DNA from: Takakia lepidozioides | Lineage: Eukaryota > Streptophyta > Takakiopsida > Takakiales > Takakiaceae | NCBI GenBank assembly: GCA_030704615.1 | Contig: CM060732.1 | Coordinates: 24,926,001-24,986,000 of the forward strand | Direction of reading: 5' to 3' | DNA length: 60,000 bases | Shown: piece by piece, positions 35,372 to 46,028 of the stretch | Position numbering within the stretch: position 1 is the first letter of the stretch | Layout: every line of letters starts with the position of its first letter | The notes under the pieces: model-generated | Databases searched by the model: none | What the model was told of the DNA's origin: nothing | What the model saw: only the letters and a program-made list of their open reading frames with translations | Made by a program: the position numbers and the translations under genes

Positions 35372-35640
35372 CTGACACTAGCCAACATCCATCCACAAGG
35401 ACAATCTATTTTTCAATCATCTTGAGAAAGTACTGGTCGCCTAGAACTATAATGTATACTGTCTAGATAAGTGGACACCCACCACACCTTGCTGCCAAAG
35501 TCATAAAGGCAGAATTAGCCCACAGATGCATAATTTGCTTGTCAAGACACAATGAAGTGGATCCTCAACGCCGTGCTTGACCAATGGTACAATTCTAGCT
35601 TTGATAATGTCACCATGAACCTCTTTGACCATTCCTAGGG
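35372..35640. other. short non-coding stretch between SMT1 and PPR remnants
   Basis: The SMT1 N-terminal exon was looked for here and not found. Confidence 0.4.
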
Positions 35641-38600
35641 CTGCTAGGCTCGCATATGCATATTATAAACACAAATGAACATGACCTGGTCTGGCTTCAT
35701 CCCTTCCCACATCATTTGCTCTTAGGTTTCCAAAGCCTTAATCCCATACCCATGCTGCACATACCTTGCAATCATGGCACTCTAAAACACCACATCTCCT
35801 TCAGCCATATTGTCGAACTCTCCCTTCGCATCAGGCTTGTTGCACCCACATTTGGCATACATGTCCACCAGGGCAGTGTTCAGAATGACATCTGGTACAA
35901 ATCCAGCTTTGACGATGTCACCATGGACCTCTTTCCCCTTTTCCAGAGCTCCCAAGCTTACACACGCATTGCAAACACAAACAAACGTGATGTGGTTGGG
36001 CTTCACCCCTTCGCGCAGCAGTTGCTCATAGGTCTCCAAAGCATTCCTACCACACCCATGCTTGGTAACTCCTGCCAACATTTCCACGTGATCAAAGATC
36101 GTTGAGGCATTTTGTTGAACACTTGGTGAGCAATGTTCATAATGACATTTGGTACAATTCCAGCTTGACGATATCCCCATGCACCTCTTTGCCCTTGTCC
36201 AGGGCTCGATGCACCCACATTTTGCATACTTGTCCACCAGGGTAACCTTCAGAATGACATTTGGTCCTCATTTGGTACAATTCTAGCTCTAAAGATGTCG
36301 CCATGAACCTCTTTCCCCTTTTCCAGAGCTCCCAGGGCATTGTTCAGAATGACATTTGGTACATTTCCAGCTTTGATGATATCCCCATGCACCTCTTTGC
36401 CCTTCTCCAGGGCTGCCAGGCTTGCACAAGCATTGCAAATACACACAAACATGATGTGGCCGGGCTTCACCCCTTCCCCCATCATTTGCTCATAGGTCTC
36501 CAAAGCCTCCATCCCACGTCCCTGCTGTACATACCGTGCAAGCATTGCACTCCACGACACCTCATTTCGTTCAGCCATAGTGTTGAACACTCCCTTTGCA
36601 TCCATTTTGCATACATGTCCACCAGGGTATTTTTCAGAATGACATTTGGTACAATTCCAGCTCTGAAGATGTCGCCATGGACCTCTTTCCCCTTTTCTAG
36701 AGCTGCCAGGGCAATGTTCATAATGACATTTGGTACAAGCTTTGATGATATCCCCATGCACCTCTTTGCCCTTGTCCAGGGCTCGATGCACCCATATTTT
36801 GCATACATGTCCACCAGGGTATGGTTCAGAATGACATTTGGTACAATTTCAGCTCTGAAGATGTCGCCATGGATGTCTTTCCCCTTTTCCAGAGCTGCCA
36901 GGGCAGTGTTTAGAATGACATTTGGTACAATTCCAGCTTTGATGATATCCCCATGCACCTCTTTGCCCTTGTCCAGGGCTTGATGCACCCACATTTTGCA
37001 TACATGTCCACCAGGGTATGGTTCAGAATGACATTTGGTACAATTCCAGCTCTGAAGATGTCACCATGAACCTCTTTCCCCTTTTCCAGAGCTCCCAGGG
37101 CAGTGTTCAGAATGACATTTGGTACACTTCCAGCTTTGATGATATCCCCATGCACCTCTTAGGCTTGCAAATGCACACAAACATGATGTGGCCGGGCTTC
37201 ACCCCTTCCCCCATCATTTGCTCATAGGTCTCCAAAGCCTCCATCCCATGTCCCTGCTGTGCATACCCTGCAAGCATCGCACTCCACGACACCACATCTT
37301 GTTCAGCCACAGTGTCAAAAACTCCCTTTGCATCCTCAATGCATCCACATTTGGCATACATGTCCAGGTCAGGGCAGTGTTCAGAATGACATCTTGTGCA
37401 ATTCCAGCTTTGACCGATGTCACCATGGACCTCTTTCCCCTTTTCCAGGCTTGCACACGCATTGCAAACACAAACAAACGTGATGTGGTTGGGCTTCACC
37501 CCTTTGCGCATCATTTGCTCACAGGTCTCCAAGGCATTCGTACCACGCCCATGCTTGGTAAATCCCGCCAACATTATATTCCACGTGATCAAAGATCGTT
37601 GAGGCATTTTGTGTTGAACACTTGGTGATCATCCATGATGCTCCCCTTAACATACATGTTGACAAGGTATTGAGTAGAAAAATATTTGGTGTGCATCCAC
37701 TTTGGATAATGTGAGTGCACCTGCTTTCCAGCGTCCAGACCTTCCATCTTGATGCAGTTAAGCAAGGGACAGACATACGTACCTGAATCTGCTGAAATGC
37801 CTCATTGGTTTAAGGTCTGTAGAGCCTTTGTCAGTCTGCCTGCTGCAAAGCATCTTCACATGCCCAGAAGTGGCAGAAGAGGCATTGTGGACTCCCTCTC
37901 TTGATCCTCTTTCAGAAGCTGTGGTCATGGTTGAGGTGTCTGGTTTTATGAACTATGCTGCTGCAGCTGCAGCCTTTAGTTGACCATCTACCCATGCAGG
38001 TTTCTTCTAGCTATTGATTCATAGGGAATCACATCTGGTACAATTCTAGCTTTGGCGATGCAACCATGTACCTCTTTGCCCTTTTCCACGGCTGCCAAGC
38101 TTGCACACGCACTGCAAATGCACACAAACCTGATGTGGTCGGGCTTCACCCTTCCCCAATCATTTGCTCATAGGTCTCCAAAGCCTCCATCATGTGCCCT
38201 GCTGTGCATACCCTGCAAGCATCGCGTTCCACGACACCACATCTCGTTCAGCCAGAGTGTGGAAAACTCCCTTCCCATCATGAATGCACCCACATTTGGC
38301 AAACATACACCAGGGCAGTGTTCATGATGACATCTGGTACAATTCCAGCTTTGACGATGTCACCATGGATCTCTTTCCCCTTTCCCAGAGCTCCCAGGCT
38401 TGCATACACATTGCAAACACAAACAAATGGGATGTGGTTGGGCTTCACCCCTTCGCACATCATTTGCTCATAGTTCTCAAAAGCCTCCAGCCCACGCCCT
38501 TGCTGTGCATATCCTGCAATTATCGCACTCCACGACACCCACATCTTGTTCAGCCACACTGTCGAACACTCCCTTCATACCTGTCCATGAGGGTATTGTT

Positions 38601-38740
38601 CAGAATGACATGTGGTACAATTGCAGCTCTGACAATGTTGCCATGGACCTCTTTGCCCTTCTCCAGAGCTGCCAGGCTTGCACACGCATTGCAAACTATC
38701 AAAGGTTCACTCAACCAGTAATTTGTAGAATTCAACATGA
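35640..38740 (-). pseudogene. degenerate PLS-type PPR locus expanded by tandem duplication
   Basis: Minus-strand blocks read as pentatricopeptide repeats: NHITFVCVCNACASLGALEK, KGKEVHGDIVKAGFVPDVIL, LNTALVDMYAKCGC and MAERNEVSWSAMLARYVQQG. Such proteins bind organellar RNA. No single frame spans more than about 240 codons. Units are truncated, fused out of phase or internally repeated (HGDIIKAG...HGDIFRAG), and stops and frameshifts are frequent. Better-preserved pieces lie at 35782-36105, 37107-37607, 37519-37776 and 38278-38559. No E or DYW domain is seen here. The repeats resemble those of the broken gene at 21-22 kb, so they are probably related copies. Confidence 0.8.
36610..37160 (-). 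repeat. tandem array of about 194-bp PPR-derived units
   Basis: The landmark GACATTTGGTACAATTCCAG followed by CTCTGAAGATGTC recurs near 36641, 36834 and 37029 (spacing 193 and 195 bp), with a partial unit near 36289. Each unit contains two PPR-like pieces with a VPNV core. Because unit length varies around a non-multiple of three, successive copies change frame. Confidence 0.85.
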
Positions 38741-39215
38741 AAATTTAGGGCCGATTTTGATAAGAGGAAAAAACAGGGTGAAATGTGTTGAAGAAGGTTG
38801 CCTTCATTAGCAGTGCCTAATTTATCAATTGTGCCGCAGCTGCTGCGGCTTCCAGTTCACCATCTACCTATGCAGGTTTCTTGTAGCAATGGATCCACAG
38901 GGAATCATAGGTAATCTTGTGCTTGAAATCCGGCCCTCTTCCAGCAAACACCCCAACCCTAATGATAAGAGTGAAAAACAAACTGAAATAAGATGAAAAA
39001 AAAAATGCACCCTCACCAATTTAGGGCCGATTCTGAAAAACAAGGTGAAATGTATTGAAGAAGGTGCCTTGAGTGGCAGTGCCTGATTTTATCAATTGAG
39101 CCGTTGTTGCTGCAACTTCCAGTTGACCATCTACCCATGCAGGTTTCTTGTAGCTATCCTTCCACAGGGAGTCATAGGTAATCTGGAGCTTGAAATCCGG
39201 CCCTCTTGGATGAAT
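37960..39215 (-). repeat. three copies of a coding-like module (KKPAWVDGQLE)
   Basis: Blocks at about 37960-38040, 38830-38945 and 39100-39215 share CCATCTACCXATGCAGGTTT, CTTGTAGC and GGAATCATAGGTAAT. The last copy reads on the minus strand DSLWKDSYKKPAWVDGQLEV with downstream AATTAQLIKSGTA. The module borders PPR blocks and may be the ancestral N-terminal region of the PPR gene. Confidence 0.6.
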
Positions 39216-39395
39216 CTGGACCCACACTCTATCCCTGCTCCTTCAGCTATCCATGCCTCTGCACAAATCATGCATACATCCTTGCCTTGCTGCTAGCAGC
39301 TGACAACGACAGCCTAGAATTGTTCCAGCAAACAACCCAACCCTACTTATCACACTAGTTCCTATGCTGACTTGCATCTGCTTCCAGCAGACATT

Positions 39396-39893
39396 CACCA
39401 CGGTGCAGCTAAGCGGGCAGAGATTGAAACGCGGTCTGCTAAGACCAAGCTGACTCTCCCAAGAACCTTGTAAACATTAGGAAGAGTACCAAATCATAAC
39501 AGAAGCCAAAAGCCGACATTTGCAGGATGGACTAACTTCTTCACATGGTACATTAAGAAAAAGCCACACCTTGTGATTGCGGTTGTCCCACCATCGTGAA
39601 GAAATTCAGGGCCGAGTCTGATGAGAGGTCAAAACAGGCTGAAATAGGTCGAAGAAGAAGGTGCCCTCACCACTGGAGGATTTGACTGACCACGAACCCA
39701 AGATGACCTCTTATGTCTGCTGCTTGTGTCTGTAGTCAGGTAATGTCGGATTGGTCTGTGAAAACCACGGTGTAGCTGAGCGGGCGTCGATTGAAACACA
39801 GACTGCTAAGACCAAGCTGACTCTCCCAAGAACCTTGTAAACATCAGGAAGAATACCAAATCATGGTACTAACAGGAGCCAAGAGCCCACATT
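39396..39893. repeat. direct duplication, two copies about 373 bp apart
   Basis: 39396-39520 and 39769-39893 share CTAAGACCAAGCTGACTCTC, CCAAGAACCTTGTAAACAT and TACCAAATCAT. Not coding as far as I can see. Confidence 0.8.
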
Positions 39894-40839
39894 TGCGGTT
39901 GCGGTACAGGTTGCGCTTCGCCCCTTCCTGCATCATTTGTTCTGCAAAGCCTCCATCCCACTCCTCTGCATATCATGTGATCATTCCATTCCATCTCTCA
40001 TCTCTCTGCTCGATACTACTAAGAAGACGCGCAGGAGGAAAAAAAGCCAAAAAGAGGCCAAGTCCCAGCCCTCTAATGGGCAACCCTATAAGCAACTTTT
40101 TAAGTTTTTTAAACCTTTTGGTTACCAAGCTTGCACTAGAAGTCATTCCGGCGACTACTTGGTGGCAAGCTCGTGCTGGTCAACCATCGTTGACCACCCT
40201 TCCATCTAGTGCGGAGCCATACAGTCAGGACGACGTCTACCAAAGTAGTCGCTCAGAGGACAACGTAGTCATTTCAACGACTATGTGAAGCCGCATTTGG
40301 TCCAAAAATACAAAGACAAGAAAACCATGACTACTGCAGCTCGACAGTCAGATAAACCGCGATCTGTTGTAGTGAACACAAGCGCCGCTGCAAGAATTAA
40401 AAGCCTGAGGAGGGAAAGAGCGATGCATTCAGAGCATTGTCTCCCGCCTGTAGGAAAAACAAAGCGCCGCCATTGCGCATCCCCAGGAGATCGCCCAGCA
40501 CATGTACGATGCAACAAACAGGGTAGCAGCAAAACGCAGATGCCATAACGCTCTCCCCACGAGCTCAGAAGCATTGCTCGTGCTTCTAACGGCGGGGGAG
40601 ACGTCCTAGGGCACTTGCCCAATTTGGTAAACCGTGAGACGCCCTGGCACATCACACGTGCCGGCAGAGCAAACAGATTGTCTGCCCCTTTTTTTGGGGC
40701 AGGGGACTTTTTCTCTTTCCCCATAAGCTGGCACTTGTCATGCAAACCCACAAGATGGCCTCATTAGGAAACAACCTCTATATTCCAGATCAAAAACAAA
40801 AAAAACAGCATGTCGGGGGCTGAGAGCAATATAACTGGT
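39894..40839. other. stretch without a recognisable gene
   Basis: The longest frame (40281-40751, minus, 156 codons) has no recognisable motif and a composition typical of chance. Small inverted words around 40140-40285 (GTAGTCGC, CGACTA) suggest a decayed short element. Confidence 0.4.
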
Positions 40840-41045
40840 AGCAATATAACTGGTAACTGGTTTTTGAGGCAGCCAGGGTGGTTAAGTGGAAATACCCCCT
40901 GGACATGGTGTAATGACATGGTCAAATGTGGAACGATGTGAATAGGGTGTACTGACAGTATCATATACTGTCACAGGATGTATATGCAGTCCTTTATCTT
41001 TACTTTGCTGTGTCATGAATTTTGATTTTCAGCTTTAGCAAGAAA
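40840..41045 (+). repeat. left half of the repeat interrupted by the MULE
   Basis: Matches 30141-30346 and ends with the 9-bp target AGCAAGAAA (41037-41045). Confidence 0.9.
41037..41045. repeat. target-site duplication of the MULE, left
   Basis: AGCAAGAAA, identical to 50094-50102 and present once in the uninterrupted copy at 30338-30346. Nine bases is the size made by Mutator-family transposases. Confidence 0.92.
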
Positions 41046-41080
41046 CAGGGATGCCTCGGCGTGAGCCTGGTCACTTGAGC

Positions 41081-41104
41081 GCGTGAGCGCAACTGCGCTC
41101 ACGC
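41081..41104. repeat. terminal palindrome of the MULE, left
   Basis: Arms GCGTGAGCGCA and TGCGCTCACGC are exact inverse complements with spacer AC, 36 bases inside the left end. It has the same 11+2+11 geometry as the internal palindromes, and the GCGTGAGCG core is repeated at the right end. Confidence 0.85.
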
Positions 41105-41239
41105 CACATCACCTTGCGCCAATGCCACATCACGGGGCTCACTCCACGTCATCACATTTGAAGACCGCGTCACCACGCGCCCATAAAGAAGTGGAGTGTA
41201 TTCCCGCGGATTGGCACCCTTTACCGCGGAAACAAGCTG

Positions 41240-41620
41240 GACGACATAATAAAAGGCATTGAATAAAGGATGCATGAATGTACAGTTGGATGATAAACAG
41301 ATGGATGAGTGTGAAAAATGAATGTAGATGGATGAATGAGGGATGGATAAGAGTCAAATGGATGAATGTATAATGGATGTTGAGCAATGACAAACATTCA
41401 TGACAGGAAGATGCATGACTAAAACTTAGACGAATGCACAACGTATATGACATGAGTGTGGAAGGTTTGTCGGGTGGATTAAAGAGTACAGAGGATGAAT
41501 GCACAATGGATGTTGAACAAAGGAAAACATTCATGAATGGAGCACGCATGAATACACTGTAGATGAAATCACAATGGATATGACAAGAGTGAGGGAGGTT
41601 TGTGAGATGGATTCATACAT
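41240..41620. repeat. GGATGAATG-rich subterminal repeats of the MULE
   Basis: Many ATGAATG/GGATG words. A block with CAATGGATGTTGAXCAA followed by AAACATTCATGA occurs at about 41370-41405 and 41510-41540. Non-coding. Confidence 0.6.
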
Positions 41621-42221
41621 ATTGCAATTTAAATGGTAGTTGATTCTTTGATTATTTTTCTTTCCAAAGGAACAACTACGGTGGAGGAAGGGGATTCAAC
41701 GTTTTCCAAAGAGGAAGAAACAGAATAGTAAAAGAACATAGTTCAGTCTGACTCAGAGTCAGTACAATGTATCCCCACTTCCTCTGCATCTAAGTCTAAG
41801 TATTTAAGAACTCCGGATCTACGCTGGCTACACCTACGGCCGGGCAGTAAAAATTCAGGGGATAGGGACTCGGTCGCGTGAAGTGCCATTGCTTCGGCAT
41901 AACCAGGAAGCAGAAAATTGGAAAGGGGGCTGTCGAAAACAGACTTGCCACAAATGACTGTATGTCCTGAAGATCCACCGCTGCTTTTCCTGAAAGACAG
42001 CCTGAAAAAGTTATTACTGTAACTTTCATGTTATTGAGAAATTGAGTATAACTCCCAAAGTGGGTTTAGCACTTACTCACATGAAAACGCCATTCACAAA
42101 ATGGCTGTGTCTATGTCTGTGTCATTCACGCCATTCACAAAATTACCAACAAGGAACCATTTAATTAGCTCCCAATCCATATAAATTCAAATTGTCGCTG
42201 GTGAATGACACACACATAGAA

Positions 42222-42573
42222 GTGAATGTCGTCAACGACATTCACTCCGGATCTCTGATAACACAGCTAATCAAGCCTCAAGATTTCTCACAAGAGGCAA
42301 AAGCAATGCAGAACAACTGATTGTCTGCAATGACATTCAGCAAACTGAAGTGAGGAACCCTCACTGTAAAATCTATGGACATTACAAAAACTTACATAAC
42401 TCTAAGGACCTCTCAACAACTCTGGATGTGAATGTCGTCAACGCCATTCAGGGACATTATCAATTCTAAACAGGGACACTATAATTACCCCCTAAGCTCC
42501 TAATCCAGGTGAATTCAAATTCTCGCTTAAGAATGACTCAGACAAATAAGTGAATGTCGTCAACGACATTCAA
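42222..42573. repeat. four 24-bp near-palindromes 3' of the accessory gene
   Basis: Sites at 42222-42245, 42317-42340, 42428-42451 and 42550-42573. The best is arm GTGAATGTCGT, spacer CA, arm ACGACATTCAC (exact arms at 42222). The others differ by one to a few bases. Spacing is about 95-122 bp. Isolated half-sites CGCCATTCAC lie at 42088-42097 and 42129-42138. They are downstream of the stop codon at 42596. Confidence 0.88.
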
Positions 42574-42595
42574 TTTGGATCTATGATTACAATCC

Positions 42596-45494
42596 TTATG
42601 AAGCCAAATTATTTCCCAAAAAGTGCAGTAGAGTTTCCAGTATGATATTGCACCTGTACACAACTCGCATCATGGCCCACTCTCCTCCAACCTGATTGTC
42701 AAAGTCGTTGGACCGTAAAATGTTACCATATTTGGAGAACTCCCAGAAAAAACAGTATCTCCAGGTGAGACCTCTCCACTTCCTTATGTATGCCTCCAAT
42801 GACATTTGGGGAGGGGAAACAATCGAAATGTTCAAGTCCTTCAAAGTCTGTTCCAGCACAATGACGGCGCGCTTTTCGAGCTGCAAATTGTATATTTGTC
42901 AGTATTGCAAATAAGGTACTCATCACATAATTGAAGAAAAGAAAACGGCTTATTTGAATACACACCTGACTCCAAAATGTAGCCTTGTGGAGCCAGTTAT
43001 CAAACACCAAATCACTGATTCTTTCCACCTTTGTGCCAGGCTGTATGGTGCTCTTTGGGAACTGATTCAAGTCCTTTACTGTCTGATCTGAGTTCCATAT
43101 CTCCAGCCACCTTATTTTTGTTTGTGGGTCGACCATGGATATGGCCAACCGGTGCAATTTCTCCTGCTGCATCTCCGGATGCACATGCTTGTCATTGTGA
43201 GATTTGATCTGCTGAAGGAACTCAGAACCAAGTCCAGGATCTACTATTCTAAGCTGCTTTCCGAAGGCGGACATCAATTTGGTTCTTCGCATTTCAAACT
43301 CCTTCTTTATTGTTGCTTCCACACCCTTTGATGTCCTTAGTTCCTCTGGTGTAGTGCGGTAATATTCGGATTTTCCCTTCTCAGCTGCCTCTGCCAGTTC
43401 TTGCTGCATTGATTCAAATAGTGATTAGCACCGAAGGGACTACAAACATGTATTCGAAAAGTAAACTGAGTACAGACTCGGGCTTACCGTATACATGTAC
43501 TCCAGAAACGCCTCTCGAGTCAAAGAATACCAAGTGCCTGCAACTCTTCATGTTTCGCACTTCTTGATTATATTGGGTGGGAGTACTGTCCGAAAATCAT
43601 CCAGCTTCATCAGACCAATCCTCTGAATTCGGAATAGTGTGTGGACCAAGCTTGTTGTCATATGCGATTTCTCTGTCGATCTGCAAAAACATTGCAAACA
43701 TTGCACTCCTTAACTCTATTTTTTGGGGATTATAAGACACTACAGAGGGAATGAAATCTCTAGGATGACTTACTTGTTCACGTCGTGCATAGCTGTAAGA
43801 AGCCTAGCGATGTCGTTTCCAGGATCCAAAACCATTGCCTCCACAACAACATGCTTGTCTTTGTCTTTCGCATGGTGTTTCTGGATGTATCCCATCCATG
43901 CCAGCAATCGGTGGTTGCCGTCCCAGACGTAGAACATGTGGTTGCAGAATTGCTGGGTGTTCTTTCCCATCATGAGGCCCAACTCGAACTCCTCATTGGC
44001 ATCTTTCCAGCACTCATCCCAATTATCACTGATCTCTGGAGACACTAATGTGCTTTTCCCATTTATATCCGTCAGTGACACATAAAAAACTTGAGCACCA
44101 AGTCTGTATCCATGCACAAAATCACTCTCCAATTTTGTTATGTCATGGGAAAGAGGTGGACGCACAACAGGCATAGATATCATCCGGCACAAAGGGATGT
44201 CCAAACGCCCTCCAGATACGAGCATGTCCCTTATAACCTCCTGAGAGTTTACCTTCTGGAATGACATGAGTTCTTTCACCTTGTCAAGGTAGTACACTTC
44301 AGATTCATCTGCTTCATCTGTATTCTTTCAGCTTTTTCCAGACTCCTCCCCATCTCCAGATCCTTTCCCCTCTGATCCTGTAGGCTTGGACCTCACAGTT
44401 TTCTGCACGATGCCATTCAAATCTGACTGAGTAATATGCAAATAGTGAACGGCGATAACGACCATCACTCTGTCTCGAAGAAACTCACAAGGAATGGTGT
44501 GAAACAAATTCAGAACCATCTACACAAGCAAAGCTGATCCTGCCAAATTCAAAACAAAAGCGAGAGCGATAGTGAACGGCGTTAACGACAATCACAAAAG
44601 ATAAGGACCTGCCGGATCGATGTTGTGTAATGACATATATGTGTAAGTGATTGGCGGCAACGACATTCAGTATAGTTTAGGGCGGACAGTAAGTGCAGAT
44701 TATTCAAATTGACTCCATTGTGATTACCGTTGCAAGCATTCACGGTTTCTTGTCTATGTCGAGAGTACTTTGCAATCCATACTCTACCTGAATCGAATGG
44801 CGTTAACGACGCTCGCAATTCAGCAGACTTCAATCACATGTTCCTGCTTAAGAAGGGAAGAGGAAGGACTGCTTGAAAGGCAATCAGACAGACTGTTTGA
44901 TCTGAACAACGGTGATTGACGGTACCATCAGTCACCCACTCATTGTGCGGTAAACCCTTAACAGAGGAGTAGAAAGCAAATCACCGTTGTTTCGTGGTGA
45001 TGGTCGGTAGCGACAATCCCTTTCTGGGACATTGAACTCAATCTCTATGCAGATCTTCAACAATGAAATGTAAGTTACAGAAAACTTACTGGCGGCTTCT
45101 TAGGTTTTGAAATTGGATCCCCTTCTGCAGCTTTCCTCTTCTCTCTCACATCTGCTGGAATTTCTGTCTGCTCTAGGGTTTCTGGACCTTCTCCCGGTTC
45201 AGCGTTCCTCGTGCTTCTACCTCCTTTAGTTTCCCTGCGAGACATCTCTGCATCCACAGGCTGGTTTCCAACGCGCACTGTTATCGCCGACTGTGTCACA
45301 GCCGCTACCTCAGTCTCGGTCTGCAATTGTGAATCAGTCTCCGCGTTCACCTGTTGCCTTGGCCCTGTGTTCTCCAACAAATGACGCCTCGTCATTTGCT
45401 CTCTTGCTCTGCGTCTCTCTCTAAGGGAAGTAAAATAAATAGACTTTCTTCTCTTTCGTATAGTAGAAGGAACCCTCTCCAGCTTGACTACCAC
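42596..45494 (-). pseudogene. MULE accessory gene, five exons, ParB/sulfiredoxin-like motif
   Basis: Exons (minus strand): 45090-45494 or beyond, 43774-44519, 43488-43680, 42966-43403, 42596-42880. All four introns have GT...AG ends and all joins keep phase, giving about 689 codons. Exon 1 is basic and Pro/Glu-rich (IRKRRKS; KRKAAEG), perhaps a nuclear-targeting, disordered region. It lacks an upstream ATG: the first is at 45395, so a 5' exon may be missed. Exon 2 has VWDGNHRLLAWMGYI, like the DG(N/H)HR(L)xA motif of ParB and sulfiredoxin folds, then HVVVEAMVLDPG. Exons 4-5 are Lys/Glu/Trp-rich and unrecognised. In-frame TGAs at 44328-44330 and 43548-43550 are each one transition from CGA. 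Being divergent from the transposase, it occupies the position of a second Mutator gene. Function unknown. Confidence 0.7.
44445..45020. repeat. six more 24-bp near-palindromes in exon 2 and intron 1 of the accessory gene
   Basis: Sites at 44445-44468 (inside exon 2), 44572-44595, 44647-44670, 44793-44816, 44912-44935 and 44997-45020 (all in intron 1). They share a GTGA start, a central (C/G)GXXAACGAC-like core and a TCAC or TCAG end, for example GTGAACGGCGT plus TAACGACAATCAC at 44572. Spacing is 75-146 bp. Confidence 0.82.
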
Positions 45495-46028
45495 TCTCCC
45501 TCTAAGCGCGAAAAGTTGGAAAACGAAGTGACTCCCGATTTCTTGCGGGATTGCGTTCGTTGTTGCTTGTCTCTAGAAGCATCGGATTCTCTCTCGCGTG
45601 ACCGTTACACATAGTCGTTCCCTTATTAGTGCACATGCCAGCAATTAGTGTACAGCTGTTCGAATTCAGTTTTCGATGTCTGGCGTGTGTCGCCCAAAAG
45701 AAACGGCGTGTTCTTTATTAGAACGGTTCCAATATTTAAAAATAACAGCGAATCCCAGAAATCTTGGCGCACAATCTTAGACAAATATATGTAAATGAAC
45801 GAGAGTTTGATGACAAATTTTGGGATATCATACACGGTCATCGTTGTTAGCCAACCCCACGTTCGTTTCACATTTTGAACTTTCCAGGTGCGCATGATCA
45901 TTGGTAGTATCTGAGCTTCCTCCGCCATATTCTCTGCTCATTCTTCAACTGTGTTCTGGAGACATCAGTAAACCGATTTACACTGAAGGTCTGCGATAGC
46001 AAGGTATCAACGTATGCGAGGAAGGAAG
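45495..46028. promoter_or_regulatory. intergenic region between divergent MULE genes
   Basis: About 530 bp separating the two divergently read genes, so it must hold both promoters unless they initiate from the ends. I see no clear TATA pair and no full 24-bp palindrome here. Confidence 0.4.

Noticed and set aside
36261-36983. 240-codon plus-strand frame
   Set aside because: Antisense shadow of the PPR tandem array; the PPR reading is on the minus strand.
40281-40751. 156-codon minus-strand frame
   Set aside because: No family motif, no splice context, chance-like composition, and a competing plus-strand frame.
42222-42573. Palindromic repeats considered as a CRISPR-like array
   Set aside because: The spacing is irregular, the repeats themselves are near-palindromes within eukaryotic introns and flanks, and no cas gene is present.
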